This document shows, piece after piece, positions 16,762-26,282 of a stretch of 64,000 nucleotides of DNA. The DNA comes from Treponema sp. (GTDB lineage: Bacteria > Spirochaetota > Spirochaetia > Treponematales > Treponemataceae). The stretch is from positions 1-64,000 of the forward strand of contig JAGBGX010000007.1 in NCBI GenBank assembly GCA_017935745.1, written 5' to 3'. The translations under genes and the position numbers were made by a program. Numbering within the stretch: position 1 is the first letter of the stretch; every line of letters starts with the position of its first letter. The notes beneath the pieces are model-generated. The model saw only the letters and a list, made by a program, of their open reading frames with translations, had not been told where the DNA came from and ran no database searches.

Positions 16762-17365
16762 TCGGACTCATTTTTTCTACCCTTGAGTAGGCAATTTTTC
16801 TCCCAACTATACTATATGCCCGTTCTATCAGCATCTCTTCATTCTCAAATAATTCTGGCTGCAAATTAAGTGCAATTAAAAGTTCAGATTCCAGCTCTTC
16901 TGTTGATTTGCAAACATTCTGGTCTAAAATATGATTTATAGAAACAGATAATTGTTTTCTTATTCCTCTTGAAACCAGAGAAAATCTATGGCAATCAATA
17001 GGATTGTATTCCGTACACATAAGTGCTATTGAATATCCAGTATGCAAACCATTTTTTATGCGCTCAATCCCCTTATGAAAAATTTCCAGCTCCATAACTT
17101 TGTTAAAATCAACCGAATTGTTTATATATACAGAATCTTCCGAACGGCGGGCACCAAATTCATCCGCAAAGGAACCATATCTAATTTTATTTTTATATAA
17201 TGCAGATTTTAAATAATCAGCATTAAACTGAGGGGTAAAACGGCTGTATGGAACAGAACGAACATCTGCCACAACTTGTATGTTGTATCTTTTGAGAATA
17301 TAGATAAAATCTGGAAGAGACCTTGTAGAGCATCCTATCGTAAATAAGTGTACGTTTTGTTCCAT
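16748..17365 (-). CDS. DUF488 family protein (first copy)
   Basis: 205 residues. It carries TIGCSTRSLPDFIYILKRYNI, then VVADVRSVPYSRFTPQFN and ALMCTEYNPIDCHRFSLVSR, the three DUF488 blocks, with a C-terminal helical tail of about 55 residues absent from the second copy. It lies 9 bases after the DuOB gene. Two non-identical DUF488 copies in tandem suggest a heteromeric pair. Confidence 0.8.
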   Translation of the reverse strand: MEQNVHLFTIGCSTRSLPDFIYILKRYNIQVVADVRSVPYSRFTPQFNADYLKSALYKNKIRYGSFADEFGARRSEDSVYINNSVDFNKVMELEIFHKGIERIKNGLHTGYSIALMCTEYNPIDCHRFSLVSRGIRKQLSVSINHILDQNVCKSTEELESELLIALNLQPELFENEEMLIERAYSIVGRKIAYSRVEKMSPIAYA

Positions 17366-17374
17366 TTTTCCTTT

Positions 17375-17998
17375 TTATAAGATTGCAGCAACTATCTTAT
17401 AATGATATCCATTAAAATTTTCTCCAAGACTTATGCACAATGCCTGTACCGATAGATTTTTATTTTCTAACAGAGAATCAAATTTCGGATCTGTACAAGA
17501 CAGATTATATTGTATCATATTATAATCAAAAGAAACATATCTTTTTTCTTTATCGTTAAATTCATCTCTATTTTTATATAATTTTACGTTCTCAGGCTTT
17601 ATGAGATACAAAGATTGGGTAATACTGGAGATATTAGCAGCAGAAACAGAAGCACCATTTTCCCATAAATTAGTGGGATTATCACAATAGCATTGTATAT
17701 CATTTATTTTAAATGGCTCAATCTGCCTAATTGCACCGTTTCCAAGGATGATGTTTTCTGGCTGCCCGGAAATAGGTGCGGCTTTATCAACAGGAATAGA
17801 AACAACTTTCAAAGGAACTAATGGATATGATTTTTTATATAGGTCATTGTAAAAAACAGCTTTTTCATAAGAAACCGCACTGCCGCTTGCATCAGAAACA
17901 AGCCTAAACCATTTGTCAGAACCAAGATATTTTCCTGCAATACATTTTGCATTATGCTTTATAGATGAGGCAAAAATAATTCCTTTTATAGTTTTCAT
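17375..17998 (-). CDS. Dual-OB-domain (DuOB) protein
   Basis: 207 residues from the ATG at 17998, chosen because it begins the conserved MKTIKGIIFASSIKHNAKCIAGK segment and has an AGAAGAG ribosome site. An in-frame start 54 bases upstream lacks one. Two beta-rich halves (residues 1-95 and 110-207, the second containing KRYVSFDYNMIQYNLSCTDPKF) fit the DuOB architecture, a pair of OB folds inferred to bind nucleic acid. It is the first gene of the DUF488 set and the likely nucleic-acid recognition component. Family naming is from memory, so moderate confidence. Confidence 0.55.
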   Translation of the reverse strand: MKTIKGIIFASSIKHNAKCIAGKYLGSDKWFRLVSDASGSAVSYEKAVFYNDLYKKSYPLVPLKVVSIPVDKAAPISGQPENIILGNGAIRQIEPFKINDIQCYCDNPTNLWENGASVSAANISSITQSLYLIKPENVKLYKNRDEFNDKEKRYVSFDYNMIQYNLSCTDPKFDSLLENKNLSVQALCISLGENFNGYHYKIVAAIL

Positions 17999-18120
17999 AT
18001 TCTCTTCTTGTTTCATTTTTTGAAAATAATCCATAATAATATGATAATTCAAAATATCTTAGAAAGCAAAAAATATGTATTTCTGCTGAATCCTTCTATA
18101 AATATATGCAAACGGCTGAT

Positions 18121-18319
18121 TTACCCATTGTAATCTTTTTCTATTATGTCAGTCATATATTCAACCGAATATTTTTCAAGATTTTTCTTCTTGACCGTTA
18201 CAGAGCGAAGTTCATTGATTTTCTGACTGAGTTCTTCTGAGGAATTTGTAAAATCAAATAGAAACGCTTTCTCATCGCATTCAGTGAGAATCTGCTCATA
18301 AGTAGGAAATTCTTCATAT
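18121..18319 (-). pseudogene. C-terminal fragment, possibly of a glycosyltransferase
   Basis: An open stretch begins directly after an in-frame stop and has no start codon. It encodes about 65 residues ending KKKNLEKYSVEYMTDIIEKDYNG and then a stop at 18121-18123. The ending resembles the GT4 C-terminus of the neighbouring gene (AKKYSVEIAVEKMAGIYKE), so it is probably a remnant of another polysaccharide gene. The 18053-18120 and 18320-18379 gaps hold nothing else that I can see. Confidence 0.4.
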
Positions 18320-18379
18320 CATTTATTCCTGTTATTCATAAGAAACTTCTTATAGTTGTGTAAATTTATTTCCCATAAC

Positions 18380-19502
18380 TTACTTCTCACTTATACATTC
18401 TTTATAAATTCCAGCCATTTTTTCGACCGCTATTTCCACGGAATATTTTTTTGCCTCTTCGCTGTTCCGTCCACCCATTTCCGCACGCAGCGCAGGGTTT
18501 TTATAAAGAAGAACAATTGCGTCCGTCATTTCCCTTTCGGATTTCGGGTTGAAAAGGAATCCCGTTTCCTTATCCTTGACGAGGGAACGGTGTCCCCTGT
18601 TGTCGCTGCACACGACAGGAATTCCGCTCGCCATCGCTTCAATTATATTCACCGGCAGTCCCTCGCGAAGGCTCGCCGAAAACGCAACGTCGCTCATCAT
18701 GGTGAATTTTTCCACATCGCGGCGGTAGCCCAGAAACTGCACGATGCCGGACAGCTCCTCTTTTTCAACAAATTCGCGGACAACAGGAAGCGTTTCCTTT
18801 CCGATGAGCAGGATTTTCAGTTCTGGAATTTCCGTCTTCAGCTCTGGCACAGCCTTGATGAGCATAATCTGATTTTTGTTCTTGTTGAGTTCCGCAACAA
18901 CTGTGATGATAAAATCATTTTCTGAATATCCAAGTTCACAGCGAAGTTCATTTTTCTCTTTCGTTGTGCATGGATGAAACCGTTCCAGGTTCACGCCCAC
19001 GCCATCGATTTTAAAAATATCAGAATGATTTTTTTGCCCGCTCATAGTCTTCCTCGTTTATCGTTACAATCACATCGGTGCAATGCGAAAGCCATTTTTC
19101 CATCGGATAATACAAAAGCCAGTTCAGAAGCGGCGCACCCTTATAAAAATGAAAACCGTGCGCCGTATAGATGATTTTGATTCTCTGCTCTTTCCGCAGT
19201 TTTTTCGCAGCCAGCCGCCCGATGACACCGCCCATCGGCGTGTGGCAATGCAGAATATCGTAGTTGTTTTCCGCAAGAATTTTTCTCAACTCTCTGTACG
19301 CCTTGAAATTCCTGAACGAAAACGGACTGCGGGCGATGCTGATTGCGTACTGGTTGTCGCACTCTTGCACCGTTTCTTCCCCGGCGGAAGCGTAATCCAC
19401 CTGCCAGCCCTGCTCGTGAAACCACTTCATATACGGCAGGTTGAACTTCGAGAAGTTGGCGGTGTTGGAAAGGAAGAGGATTTTTTTATGACACCCGTTC
19501 AT
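18380..19502 (-). pseudogene. Glycosyltransferase family 4, split by a frameshift in an A7 run
   Basis: The first frame (19502-19020) encodes the N-terminal Rossmann half: KKILFLSNTANFSKFNLPYM, then ILHCHTPMGGVIGRLAAKK and YTAHGFHF. The second frame (19045-18380) encodes the C-terminal half with DGVGVNLERFHP, the GT4 segment LREGLPVNIIEAMASGIPVV and a complete end. The frames overlap at a run of seven T (A on the coding strand) at 19029-19035; one A fewer would join ERAK to NHSDIFKI. It may be phase-variable, inactivated, or a homopolymer error. It is the last gene of the polysaccharide operon. Confidence 0.75.
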
Positions 19503-19503
19503 T

Positions 19504-20286
19504 TCATTTTCTCCTTAGAAATTTTAAAACCGCTCTTTTCATCCCGACTTCCTTTATCACGCACACGAACTGCATTGGCAGCAGAATGATTTTTGCGAGC
19601 CGTATTCCCACTTTTCCTGCAAGATTCTCCCGTAGCTTCATATACTTTTTCCGCAGGGGAATCGTCCACGTCGCTGCGTAATGATGGATGGTCCGCGTAT
19701 TTTCTGTGATTTTCAATTCTCCCGTAGCAGGATTTACCGGGCAGAAGTATTCAGCAGGATACACGGTAACTCCGGCAACTTTCTGAATCTCGCTTTTATT
19801 TGAAAAGCCATGGCTTTTGAAAATGCCGGAAACGCGCTCAACAACAGTAGTTAAATCCATCGAGCCGTCTTTCCGCAAAAAAGAACTTTCTTTATATGAA
19901 TCAAGGATTTCCTTGTAGACTGGGCTCGCCGCCGGACTGGCTATGCCCAGTCCGGTGTTGAGTGCGCCCGCGCACTCAACACCGGCAAACGCTCCGCGTT
20001 TTAAAATATCATCAAGCGGCTTTATGACCTCAACGTCCGTGTCGAAATAGATTCCGCCGTATTGATACAGAACATCGAACCGTGCATAGTCGCTTACAAA
20101 AGCATATTTTTTCGCGTCATACGCCTGTGCAATATAGGGAATTTTCCGCACGTTGTAGTTTCTTTCGTTCCATTCCCTGATTTCATAATCCGGCAGGAAC
20201 TTTTTCCACGAGACGATGCATTTTTCCGCCAGTTCCGGCAACGGATTTCCGCCGAACCAGCAGTAGTGGATGATTTTGGGAATCAT
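19504..20286 (-). CDS. DXD-motif glycosyltransferase (capsular polysaccharide type, PF04488)
   Basis: 260 residues. The N-terminus IPKIIHYCWFGGNPLP and KYAFVSDYARFDVLYQYGGIYFDTDVEVIKPLD, with its DTD (DXD) metal/nucleotide-sugar site, are diagnostic of this family of mannosyl/galactosyltransferase-like enzymes. A hydrophobic or basic C-terminal tail (RLAKIILLPMQFVCVIKEVG) may touch the membrane. Two abutting hairpins at 19932-19985 (stems of 9 and 15 bp) lie inside the coding sequence without breaking the frame. Overlaps the upstream gene by 4 bases. Confidence 0.85.
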   Translation of the reverse strand: MIPKIIHYCWFGGNPLPELAEKCIVSWKKFLPDYEIREWNERNYNVRKIPYIAQAYDAKKYAFVSDYARFDVLYQYGGIYFDTDVEVIKPLDDILKRGAFAGVECAGALNTGLGIASPAASPVYKEILDSYKESSFLRKDGSMDLTTVVERVSGIFKSHGFSNKSEIQKVAGVTVYPAEYFCPVNPATGELKITENTRTIHHYAATWTIPLRKKYMKLRENLAGKVGIRLAKIILLPMQFVCVIKEVGMKRAVLKFLRRK

Positions 20287-21164
20287 ACTGTTCTCCCTTT
20301 TGCCTTATCCACTGCAAGAAGCACTAATGATGGTAAAAAACCAACCATAAATGCACCGATACCTGACTCTTTCACCTTTTCTGCAAAACTGCACTTTTTA
20401 TAAAACGCGTAACGCCAATACAGAAGTGAATGCTTGAAGAAGAAAAACACCGGCTGACGATGTTTCAGCAATTCCGAATAATACAGCGTTGTTCCTTTGC
20501 AATTTCTCTTCAATACCTGAACGACCCTTGCAGTTATGGAATCCTCGCCATAGTTTCTGACGTAAATCGGTTTATTTATATATATGCTGTTGTACTGCTC
20601 TGAAATCCTATTCCACAGCAATCCTTCAGGAACAAATTTCTCACTATCAAACAAAGGAAACGGGTATTGCCGTAAAACTTCCGTCTTAACCACTTCTGCC
20701 CGGTCGCCCGTTGCATAGTATTTGTAGCGATAGTCAAAGAAATTCGTTTCAAAATTACCGTTGAACGGATGGCGACCAACAGGCTTTCCGTCCTCAAACA
20801 CTGATAAGAACACAAGCCCGCAGAGACGGTTATCATTTTTCACCAAATGCCAGTTATCATAGATAGACTGAATGGCATCTTCTTTTACAGAATCATCGCT
20901 GTCAACGCGGAAAAACAGTTCATTGTCGGTGTGCGAAACGGCATAATTGTATGCGGAATTCAGACCGCCGTTCTCCTTGTAATGATACTGTATGCTCAGC
21001 CTGTTCTCTGCAACCAATTCTTTTACAACGTCCATTGTTCCGTCCGTGCTTCCGTCGTCAACAATGAGCCACTCAAAATCATTGTTTGTCTGACCGCACA
21101 GACTCTCATACAGTTTTGGAAGCATACACGCACGGTTGTAAGTCGGAGTAAAAACGGTAATCAT
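20283..21164 (-). CDS. Glycosyltransferase family 2
   Basis: 293 residues. ITVFTPTYNRACMLPKLYESL and WLIVDDGSTDGTMDVV give the GT-A nucleotide-sugar fold, with the metal-binding region FFRVDSDDSV further on. It probably adds one sugar to the lipid-linked repeat unit at the cytoplasmic face. Four-base ATGA overlaps on both sides place it firmly in the operon. Confidence 0.88.
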   Translation of the reverse strand: MITVFTPTYNRACMLPKLYESLCGQTNNDFEWLIVDDGSTDGTMDVVKELVAENRLSIQYHYKENGGLNSAYNYAVSHTDNELFFRVDSDDSVKEDAIQSIYDNWHLVKNDNRLCGLVFLSVFEDGKPVGRHPFNGNFETNFFDYRYKYYATGDRAEVVKTEVLRQYPFPLFDSEKFVPEGLLWNRISEQYNSIYINKPIYVRNYGEDSITARVVQVLKRNCKGTTLYYSELLKHRQPVFFFFKHSLLYWRYAFYKKCSFAEKVKESGIGAFMVGFLPSLVLLAVDKAKGRTV

Positions 21165-22078
21165 CTATTGCCTCCAAAATACGGACGAAAAAAGAACTTC
21201 ACAATCAGTTTCAGCTTTGAGCCGTAAATATTCCAATTCCCTGTTAAAATCATAAAAAAACGTTGAACAGAATTTTGCCGGACAGAATTTACAAACTGTT
21301 CCATACGCTTTGAATCCTTTTCGGGAATTGCTTCTTTCCAGACTTCATAGAACGAAACAAGGCTTTCAAAATGCCCTGCATCTATCAGCGGGTTTCTGTT
21401 TTTGAAGAAACGTCCAAACTTTGACATGAATGAACCGCTGGCATTTCCTGTAACATTGTTTTCATGCTGACGGTAAAGCATCAGATTCTCATGCAGATAA
21501 TCAATGTTCCCCAAAGTGCAGGCGGAAACTGTCAGATACCAGTCATGCATAACAAGATTTTCAAGCGGAACGAGCAAAACATCCTTCATCTTCCTATTGA
21601 AAATTGACGAAGCACCCTGTATTCCGCAGTTCAAGAAAAGAAGGCTTTCTATGTTTACCGGAAAAGCGAGCGTTGCCCGCCCGCCTATCCAGTTTGTTTT
21701 TGAATTCCATAAATAAGCGTTGGAAAAAACAGCCTGAGGGATTGAGTTATCTTTCTTTTGAATGGCACAAATCAGTTTTTCAAGCTTTGATTCCAGCCAT
21801 ACATCATCCTGATCGCAAAAGCAGATAAAATCTGAAGTTGAATACTTGAGCGCATGAAGAAAATTCTTTCCCGGATTTTTCAGCCGGACAGAATCGTCAA
21901 TAAAAACAAAACGTGAATCTAACGCGCAGTATTTTTTTACAATTCCAATAGTTCCGTCCGTCGAACCATCATCATGCACAATACAGTGCCATTCTTTAAA
22001 AGACTGAGCCATCAGTGATAAAAACTGAGTCTCAATAAATTTTTCACCATTGTATGTCGCAAGAATTATGTCAATCAT
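21161..22078 (-). CDS. Glycosyltransferase family 2 (rhamnosyltransferase-like)
   Basis: 305 residues. DIILATYNGEKFIETQFLSLMAQ, then CIVHDDGSTDGTIGIV, and FICFCDQDDVWLESKLEKL are the blocks of the WbbL/RfbF-like GT2 enzymes (DQDD as the metal site). The segment CTLGNIDYLHENLMLYRQHENNVTG matches the family C-terminal pattern. Acceptor and donor unknown. Overlaps the polymerase gene by 8 bases. Confidence 0.87.
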   Translation of the reverse strand: MIDIILATYNGEKFIETQFLSLMAQSFKEWHCIVHDDGSTDGTIGIVKKYCALDSRFVFIDDSVRLKNPGKNFLHALKYSTSDFICFCDQDDVWLESKLEKLICAIQKKDNSIPQAVFSNAYLWNSKTNWIGGRATLAFPVNIESLLFLNCGIQGASSIFNRKMKDVLLVPLENLVMHDWYLTVSACTLGNIDYLHENLMLYRQHENNVTGNASGSFMSKFGRFFKNRNPLIDAGHFESLVSFYEVWKEAIPEKDSKRMEQFVNSVRQNSVQRFFMILTGNWNIYGSKLKLIVKFFFRPYFGGNR

Positions 22079-23261
22079 GATTTCCTTGATACCTCAAAAA
22101 TTTGAAATCTTTTATTTTAGATTTGTAATAAACGAAAATGGTAATAAAAATCTGATAAATAAAAATTGCTAAATATGGAAATAAATAGTCTGCAAAAAAC
22201 TGAAGTATTAAAACATTAAGAAAACATGCATAAAGCAATTTATAAAATTTATTATTTTGTTTTACAAATGAATAAAAATATCCCCAAAGCATTCCATAAA
22301 TCAATGAGAATACAAACATCCCATTTCTTCCAAAGTCTACATATCCTGTCAGCATAATTGTGTAGACATTCGTTGGAACAGGAACAAAAACAAAGCCCAA
22401 ACCAGAATCGGGCACCGCTGTTCCAAAAAACTTTGCTGCGATTCTATAAAACAAACCTAAAACAGTTCCCGCGAAAGGCGTTGCATCCGCTGAAATTTTA
22501 TTATTCAGCAGCAAATCAAAAGCCGGTAGAGGAGAGAAAAAATAAATATATATAAGTTCCAAAAAATCAATCTTGGAATTTCCATTGTCCCTCAAAAGAG
22601 TGATAATAAAAAACGCTCCAACTAAAACCGCAACCATTAAAATAAGAAAGGATATTTTTATTTTCTTATGGTAAGAAATCAGAAACAAACAAGTGATAAA
22701 AATCTGCATAACTTGAGATTTTGAACCGGACAAAACCGAAAGAATCAAAAACAATGAAAAAAGAAAAATCTTTTTAGATTTTTTCAAATCGGTATCTAAA
22801 AACAAAAAAATCAATGGATAAATCAATGTTGTAATGAAATTGACGACCTTAACATTGAAAGGTACAATTTCGGAATTTAGACCAATATTCCTGACATATC
22901 CGACGCTTGAAATCCCTGATTTCTTTGCTCCAATAAAAATGATGCATAGGGAAACTGTTAAAAGCAGAATCAAGAGGATATAGCCCTTTTTTTTATTTAT
23001 CTTGGGAACTTTTGACAATGTTGCATTTATGCAGAATTTGCTATTTGAAGTGCATAAACACCCGATGCAAAAAAACAGGCACCAAAAGAAAACCGTTTCA
23101 AAGAATAAAAGGCTTAATTCACACAAGCCATGACTTGTTGTTTGATATAAAATAATTACAACGCACCATACAAGGCAGGTTATACAGGCGGGATTGAAGA
23201 GATTCCGTTTTATATACAAAATGAATATTGTCAATACTATCATCAGACAGATATAAATCAT
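22071..23261 (-). CDS. Wzy-type polysaccharide polymerase, polytopic membrane protein
   Basis: 396 residues, with about ten or eleven predicted membrane segments and a long extracytoplasmic-type loop near residues 250-310. There is little sequence conservation, as usual for Wzy/EpsG-like O-antigen polymerases. The assignment rests on topology, length and its place between glycosyltransferase genes and downstream of a flippase. AT-rich composition sets it and its two upstream neighbours apart from the GC-richer flanking genes. Confidence 0.7.
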   Translation of the reverse strand: MIYICLMIVLTIFILYIKRNLFNPACITCLVWCVVIILYQTTSHGLCELSLLFFETVFFWCLFFCIGCLCTSNSKFCINATLSKVPKINKKKGYILLILLLTVSLCIIFIGAKKSGISSVGYVRNIGLNSEIVPFNVKVVNFITTLIYPLIFLFLDTDLKKSKKIFLFSLFLILSVLSGSKSQVMQIFITCLFLISYHKKIKISFLILMVAVLVGAFFIITLLRDNGNSKIDFLELIYIYFFSPLPAFDLLLNNKISADATPFAGTVLGLFYRIAAKFFGTAVPDSGLGFVFVPVPTNVYTIMLTGYVDFGRNGMFVFSLIYGMLWGYFYSFVKQNNKFYKLLYACFLNVLILQFFADYLFPYLAIFIYQIFITIFVYYKSKIKDFKFLRYQGNHD

Positions 23262-23707
23262 TTTTTAACAACCTCATTGAAGTAACGCTTCTTCTTTAGG
23301 AATGCTTTTTCAACCACCGCTCCATACCCAATATGGACTCCGGGCAAAACAGTAGCCCGTGATGAAATCCAGCAATGATGCTCAATTATTACATCACCGC
23401 CTTTAGTACTATGCGTCGGACTGCTTATATCATGCTCCAACGTCCATATATTAACTTGCTGGGCAATATCAACGTTATCTTCTATTATGATAGTGCCGCC
23501 TCGGCAATCTACAGTACATAATTTATTTATTACAGAATTGTTTCCTATTATTAAATGCTTTGGAAAACGGACATCACACTTTCTTGCGATAAAACAGCCT
23601 GTCCCTATTCTTGCAAAAATAGAAAGATACAATCTTCTGATAATCAAAAAAGGGGAATTCATGATAAAATCAGTAGCAAGCTGAAACAGGTCTAAAAGAA
23701 CACTCAT
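23258..23707 (-). CDS. Hexapeptide-repeat acyltransferase, C-terminally short
   Basis: 149 residues. The left-handed beta-helix is visible as tandem hexapeptides (HLIIGNNSVINKLCTVDCRGGTIIIEDNV) and the catalytic His lies in WTLEHDI, as in maltose/colanic-acid-type O-acetyltransferases. The family normally continues through a last coil into a GNPAK segment; here GYGAVVEKAFLKKKRYFNEVVKK ends early, so the last coil is missing. It starts 4 bases inside the upstream gene's end and overlaps the polymerase gene. Activity may still be present because the acetyl-CoA site lies between coils. Confidence 0.75.
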   Translation of the reverse strand: MSVLLDLFQLATDFIMNSPFLIIRRLYLSIFARIGTGCFIARKCDVRFPKHLIIGNNSVINKLCTVDCRGGTIIIEDNVDIAQQVNIWTLEHDISSPTHSTKGGDVIIEHHCWISSRATVLPGVHIGYGAVVEKAFLKKKRYFNEVVKK

Positions 23708-24699
23708 CTTTCACTTCCATTGTCATTAAGAAGACTGGCATAAAATTGTTTTAGCTGGCTATAAACCGTTTCCCATGAAAAATATGTATCCATAAAATTT
23801 ACAAGAGACTGATTCTTTTCTGCTTTTTTTATCTTTCTCATTATTTCTATAAGCTGATCAAAATTTTCATAGAAAATATTATTATCCATATCAGCATAAT
23901 CCGTTATTCCATTTATCAAGGGGAGAATAGAAACAACACCCAAACTTTGCGCTTCAAGCAGACTGTTATTTGCGGTTGCAAACAATAAAGGCAAAAAATT
24001 ATAATCGCACGAATGCATCAGACAATAATAAACATCATCTGGAAGCCGGTCATACACAATGACATTTTGGCAGGATTTTAATATTTCTTTGACTTCATCT
24101 TTTTGTCCTACAGCATGAAAGACTATTCGTTTCTCATTTTTCATCTCTTGTGCTATGCTGCGGAACGTTTCAAAATCCCTGTAATTAGTGCCAGAATAAA
24201 CAATGTTTATTTTTGATTTATCAAATCCTAAATTAAGCAAAATATCAGAAGAATCCATGAACGAAACCTTGCAAAAGCCATGAGGAATGAATTTCGCATT
24301 TATATCATGCTGCTTTAAGTATTTTTCCTGTTCCTTACTTAAGCAAATAACTCCATCAAAACTCTTTAAAACACGAAATTGCTTTTTACTAAGTTTTTCT
24401 GCATTAAAGTGTATGGTTGCAATGAATTTTGATTTTTTATGCTTGGGAACATCATGAAAAAGAATCTCATCTCCATAAAAATAATGGATTATGTCATAAT
24501 TATTTCTTTGAATTCTTGCAGCCATGTCCATACATATAAGATTCAGCCTCTTGCCTCTGTGTCCCCAAGGAATAAAACCAAACGGAATATGTTTTTCATT
24601 TAAAAAATCAGAATCTGGATACCCTACGATTCTGTCATAGCCGCCAAAACGAGAATGCAAAGGAGATCTGAAACCTACAAACAATACATTTTTCTTCAT
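23704..24699 (-). CDS. Glycosyltransferase, GT-B fold (GT4-like)
   Basis: 331 residues. The N-terminus KKNVLFVGFRSPLHSRFGGYDR and IATIHFNAEKLSKKQFRVLKSFDGVICLSKEQEKYL fit the acceptor half. KINIVYSGTNYRDFETF and FATANNSLLEAQSLGVVSILPLING, with the E-x7-E-like region, fit the donor half. Donor sugar unknown. It begins 2 bases after the flippase gene and is AT-rich like the polymerase gene. Confidence 0.75.
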   Translation of the reverse strand: MKKNVLFVGFRSPLHSRFGGYDRIVGYPDSDFLNEKHIPFGFIPWGHRGKRLNLICMDMAARIQRNNYDIIHYFYGDEILFHDVPKHKKSKFIATIHFNAEKLSKKQFRVLKSFDGVICLSKEQEKYLKQHDINAKFIPHGFCKVSFMDSSDILLNLGFDKSKINIVYSGTNYRDFETFRSIAQEMKNEKRIVFHAVGQKDEVKEILKSCQNVIVYDRLPDDVYYCLMHSCDYNFLPLLFATANNSLLEAQSLGVVSILPLINGITDYADMDNNIFYENFDQLIEIMRKIKKAEKNQSLVNFMDTYFSWETVYSQLKQFYASLLNDNGSER

Positions 24700-24701
24700 A
24701 A

Positions 24702-26228
24702 TTATTTCCTATTAAATTTTCTGGGACAAAAGAATTTAACCTGTATGATTTTTGCTACACCTAAAGGAATCAAAAGCAACACGCCATAAACCAAAGCATA
24801 AATAATCCAAATAAGATATGACGGAATGAAAACCGGGATGTGTTTTAAAACTAGGACAGCCAAAACAAAATACAAAAAAAACAAAGCTATTTTCGATACT
24901 GACTTTGCTGTACTGTTTACCAAAATATGGCGATTTGTATACATTAAAATATCAATCGTTCTATAAAGATATGAACAAACTCCGCCAAACAGAACACCTA
25001 TGAATCCAAATATAATTGTAAACACAGTGCTGCATACAACATTTATTATAGCTTCCATTAGGCTTCGGTATTGCGTCTTTTGAAAATGACCTACAGCACC
25101 AATAAGCATATTTCCTGGCTGTCTCAGATTGTTAAGCACACCAACAGCTACAAACAAAGCTGCAAGCAATGGCTGAATATATTCCGCATCAGTCATTTTT
25201 GAGGTGTAAAGCCGCATGAACGGCATGATCAGAAGATATGCCATGCTGTAAACCCAGCCCTCCACTGTAAAAAACAGCGTTTCATATCTGCTGAAAATTT
25301 TCCTTGTAAGTTCAAGGTCGTCCTTTACCATTAGCTCCCCGAAGAACGACTGCATTCCGTTTATGAACGAACCAAGGAGCTGGTTCACCGCATTGAACAC
25401 CATCGCGTACACCGTATACACGCTTGCGTCTTTCAGCGAGCAGAAAAGCGTGATAATTACAAGCGGCGAGTTGAACACGACAATCCCTCCGATTTGATGG
25501 ACAAGGACGCTCTTGCTTTGTCTGACCGCCTGCATGTCAGGCTCGGCATAGAAATCAAGGTTTCTGTACTTTTTGTTCACATAGAACGCGAGGAACACAT
25601 ATCTGCTCAAATACACAAGCGCGGACACAAGCTTTACAGCAATAATGCCGAAGCCAAGCTTTATCATCACGGCAGCAACGGCGGTGTTCATAATCACAGC
25701 AAGCATCTGCACGGCTGAAATGACATACATTTTCTTGTCAGCAGTCAGAAGAACCCTGTACTTTCCGATCAAAAAGAATTCCGCCGCTCCCGTTATCCCG
25801 AGGACAAGCACCATGAGCGCAGACTGCATCCTGTCAACCTGGTTTCCGACTATAAGCGGATACAGGAAAGCAAGGACAAAAACAAGAGCCGTGAACAAAA
25901 TGCCGGAACGGTTGTAGAACCTGACTGCCGCAGACAGTATAGAATTCCGCCCGCCCACGTCATTCATTGCAAGAGGTCTGTACAGTGCCGCGACGGCAGC
26001 TCCGCCGATTCCCGCTTCGACAAGGCTCAGGTACGCGATGAACTGTGCAATGGAAGAGACCATTCCGTTCATTTCCGAGCCGAACGTTCCAACAATCAGC
26101 GGAGGCAGCACAAATCCGCAGACGGCAGAAGCAGCCTGCAAGACAAGGTTTGAGATTACTGTAAGAAAAAGTTCCTGCCTTCTTGTCATAAACCGGTCGG
26201 TTTCCTCCTGTATTCCGTTTTCTTCCAT
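24702..26228 (-). CDS. Wzx-type polysaccharide flippase (MOP superfamily)
   Basis: 508 residues, 12-14 membrane segments. The start MTRRQELFLTVISNLVLQAASAVCGFVLPPLIVGTFGSEMNG is the usual opening of lipid-linked oligosaccharide flippases, which move the repeat unit across the inner membrane. It is the first gene of the operon reaching down to 18380. GC is higher at its 5' end and falls towards the 3' end, which suggests a mosaic origin. No good promoter is evident in the repeat-filled region upstream. Confidence 0.82.
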   Translation of the reverse strand: MEENGIQEETDRFMTRRQELFLTVISNLVLQAASAVCGFVLPPLIVGTFGSEMNGMVSSIAQFIAYLSLVEAGIGGAAVAALYRPLAMNDVGGRNSILSAAVRFYNRSGILFTALVFVLAFLYPLIVGNQVDRMQSALMVLVLGITGAAEFFLIGKYRVLLTADKKMYVISAVQMLAVIMNTAVAAVMIKLGFGIIAVKLVSALVYLSRYVFLAFYVNKKYRNLDFYAEPDMQAVRQSKSVLVHQIGGIVVFNSPLVIITLFCSLKDASVYTVYAMVFNAVNQLLGSFINGMQSFFGELMVKDDLELTRKIFSRYETLFFTVEGWVYSMAYLLIMPFMRLYTSKMTDAEYIQPLLAALFVAVGVLNNLRQPGNMLIGAVGHFQKTQYRSLMEAIINVVCSTVFTIIFGFIGVLFGGVCSYLYRTIDILMYTNRHILVNSTAKSVSKIALFFLYFVLAVLVLKHIPVFIPSYLIWIIYALVYGVLLLIPLGVAKIIQVKFFCPRKFNRK

Positions 26229-26282
26229 ATATTTGCGCTATCTCCTCTCCCACAGAACGCCGAACGGCGCAAGCGGCTTTCC

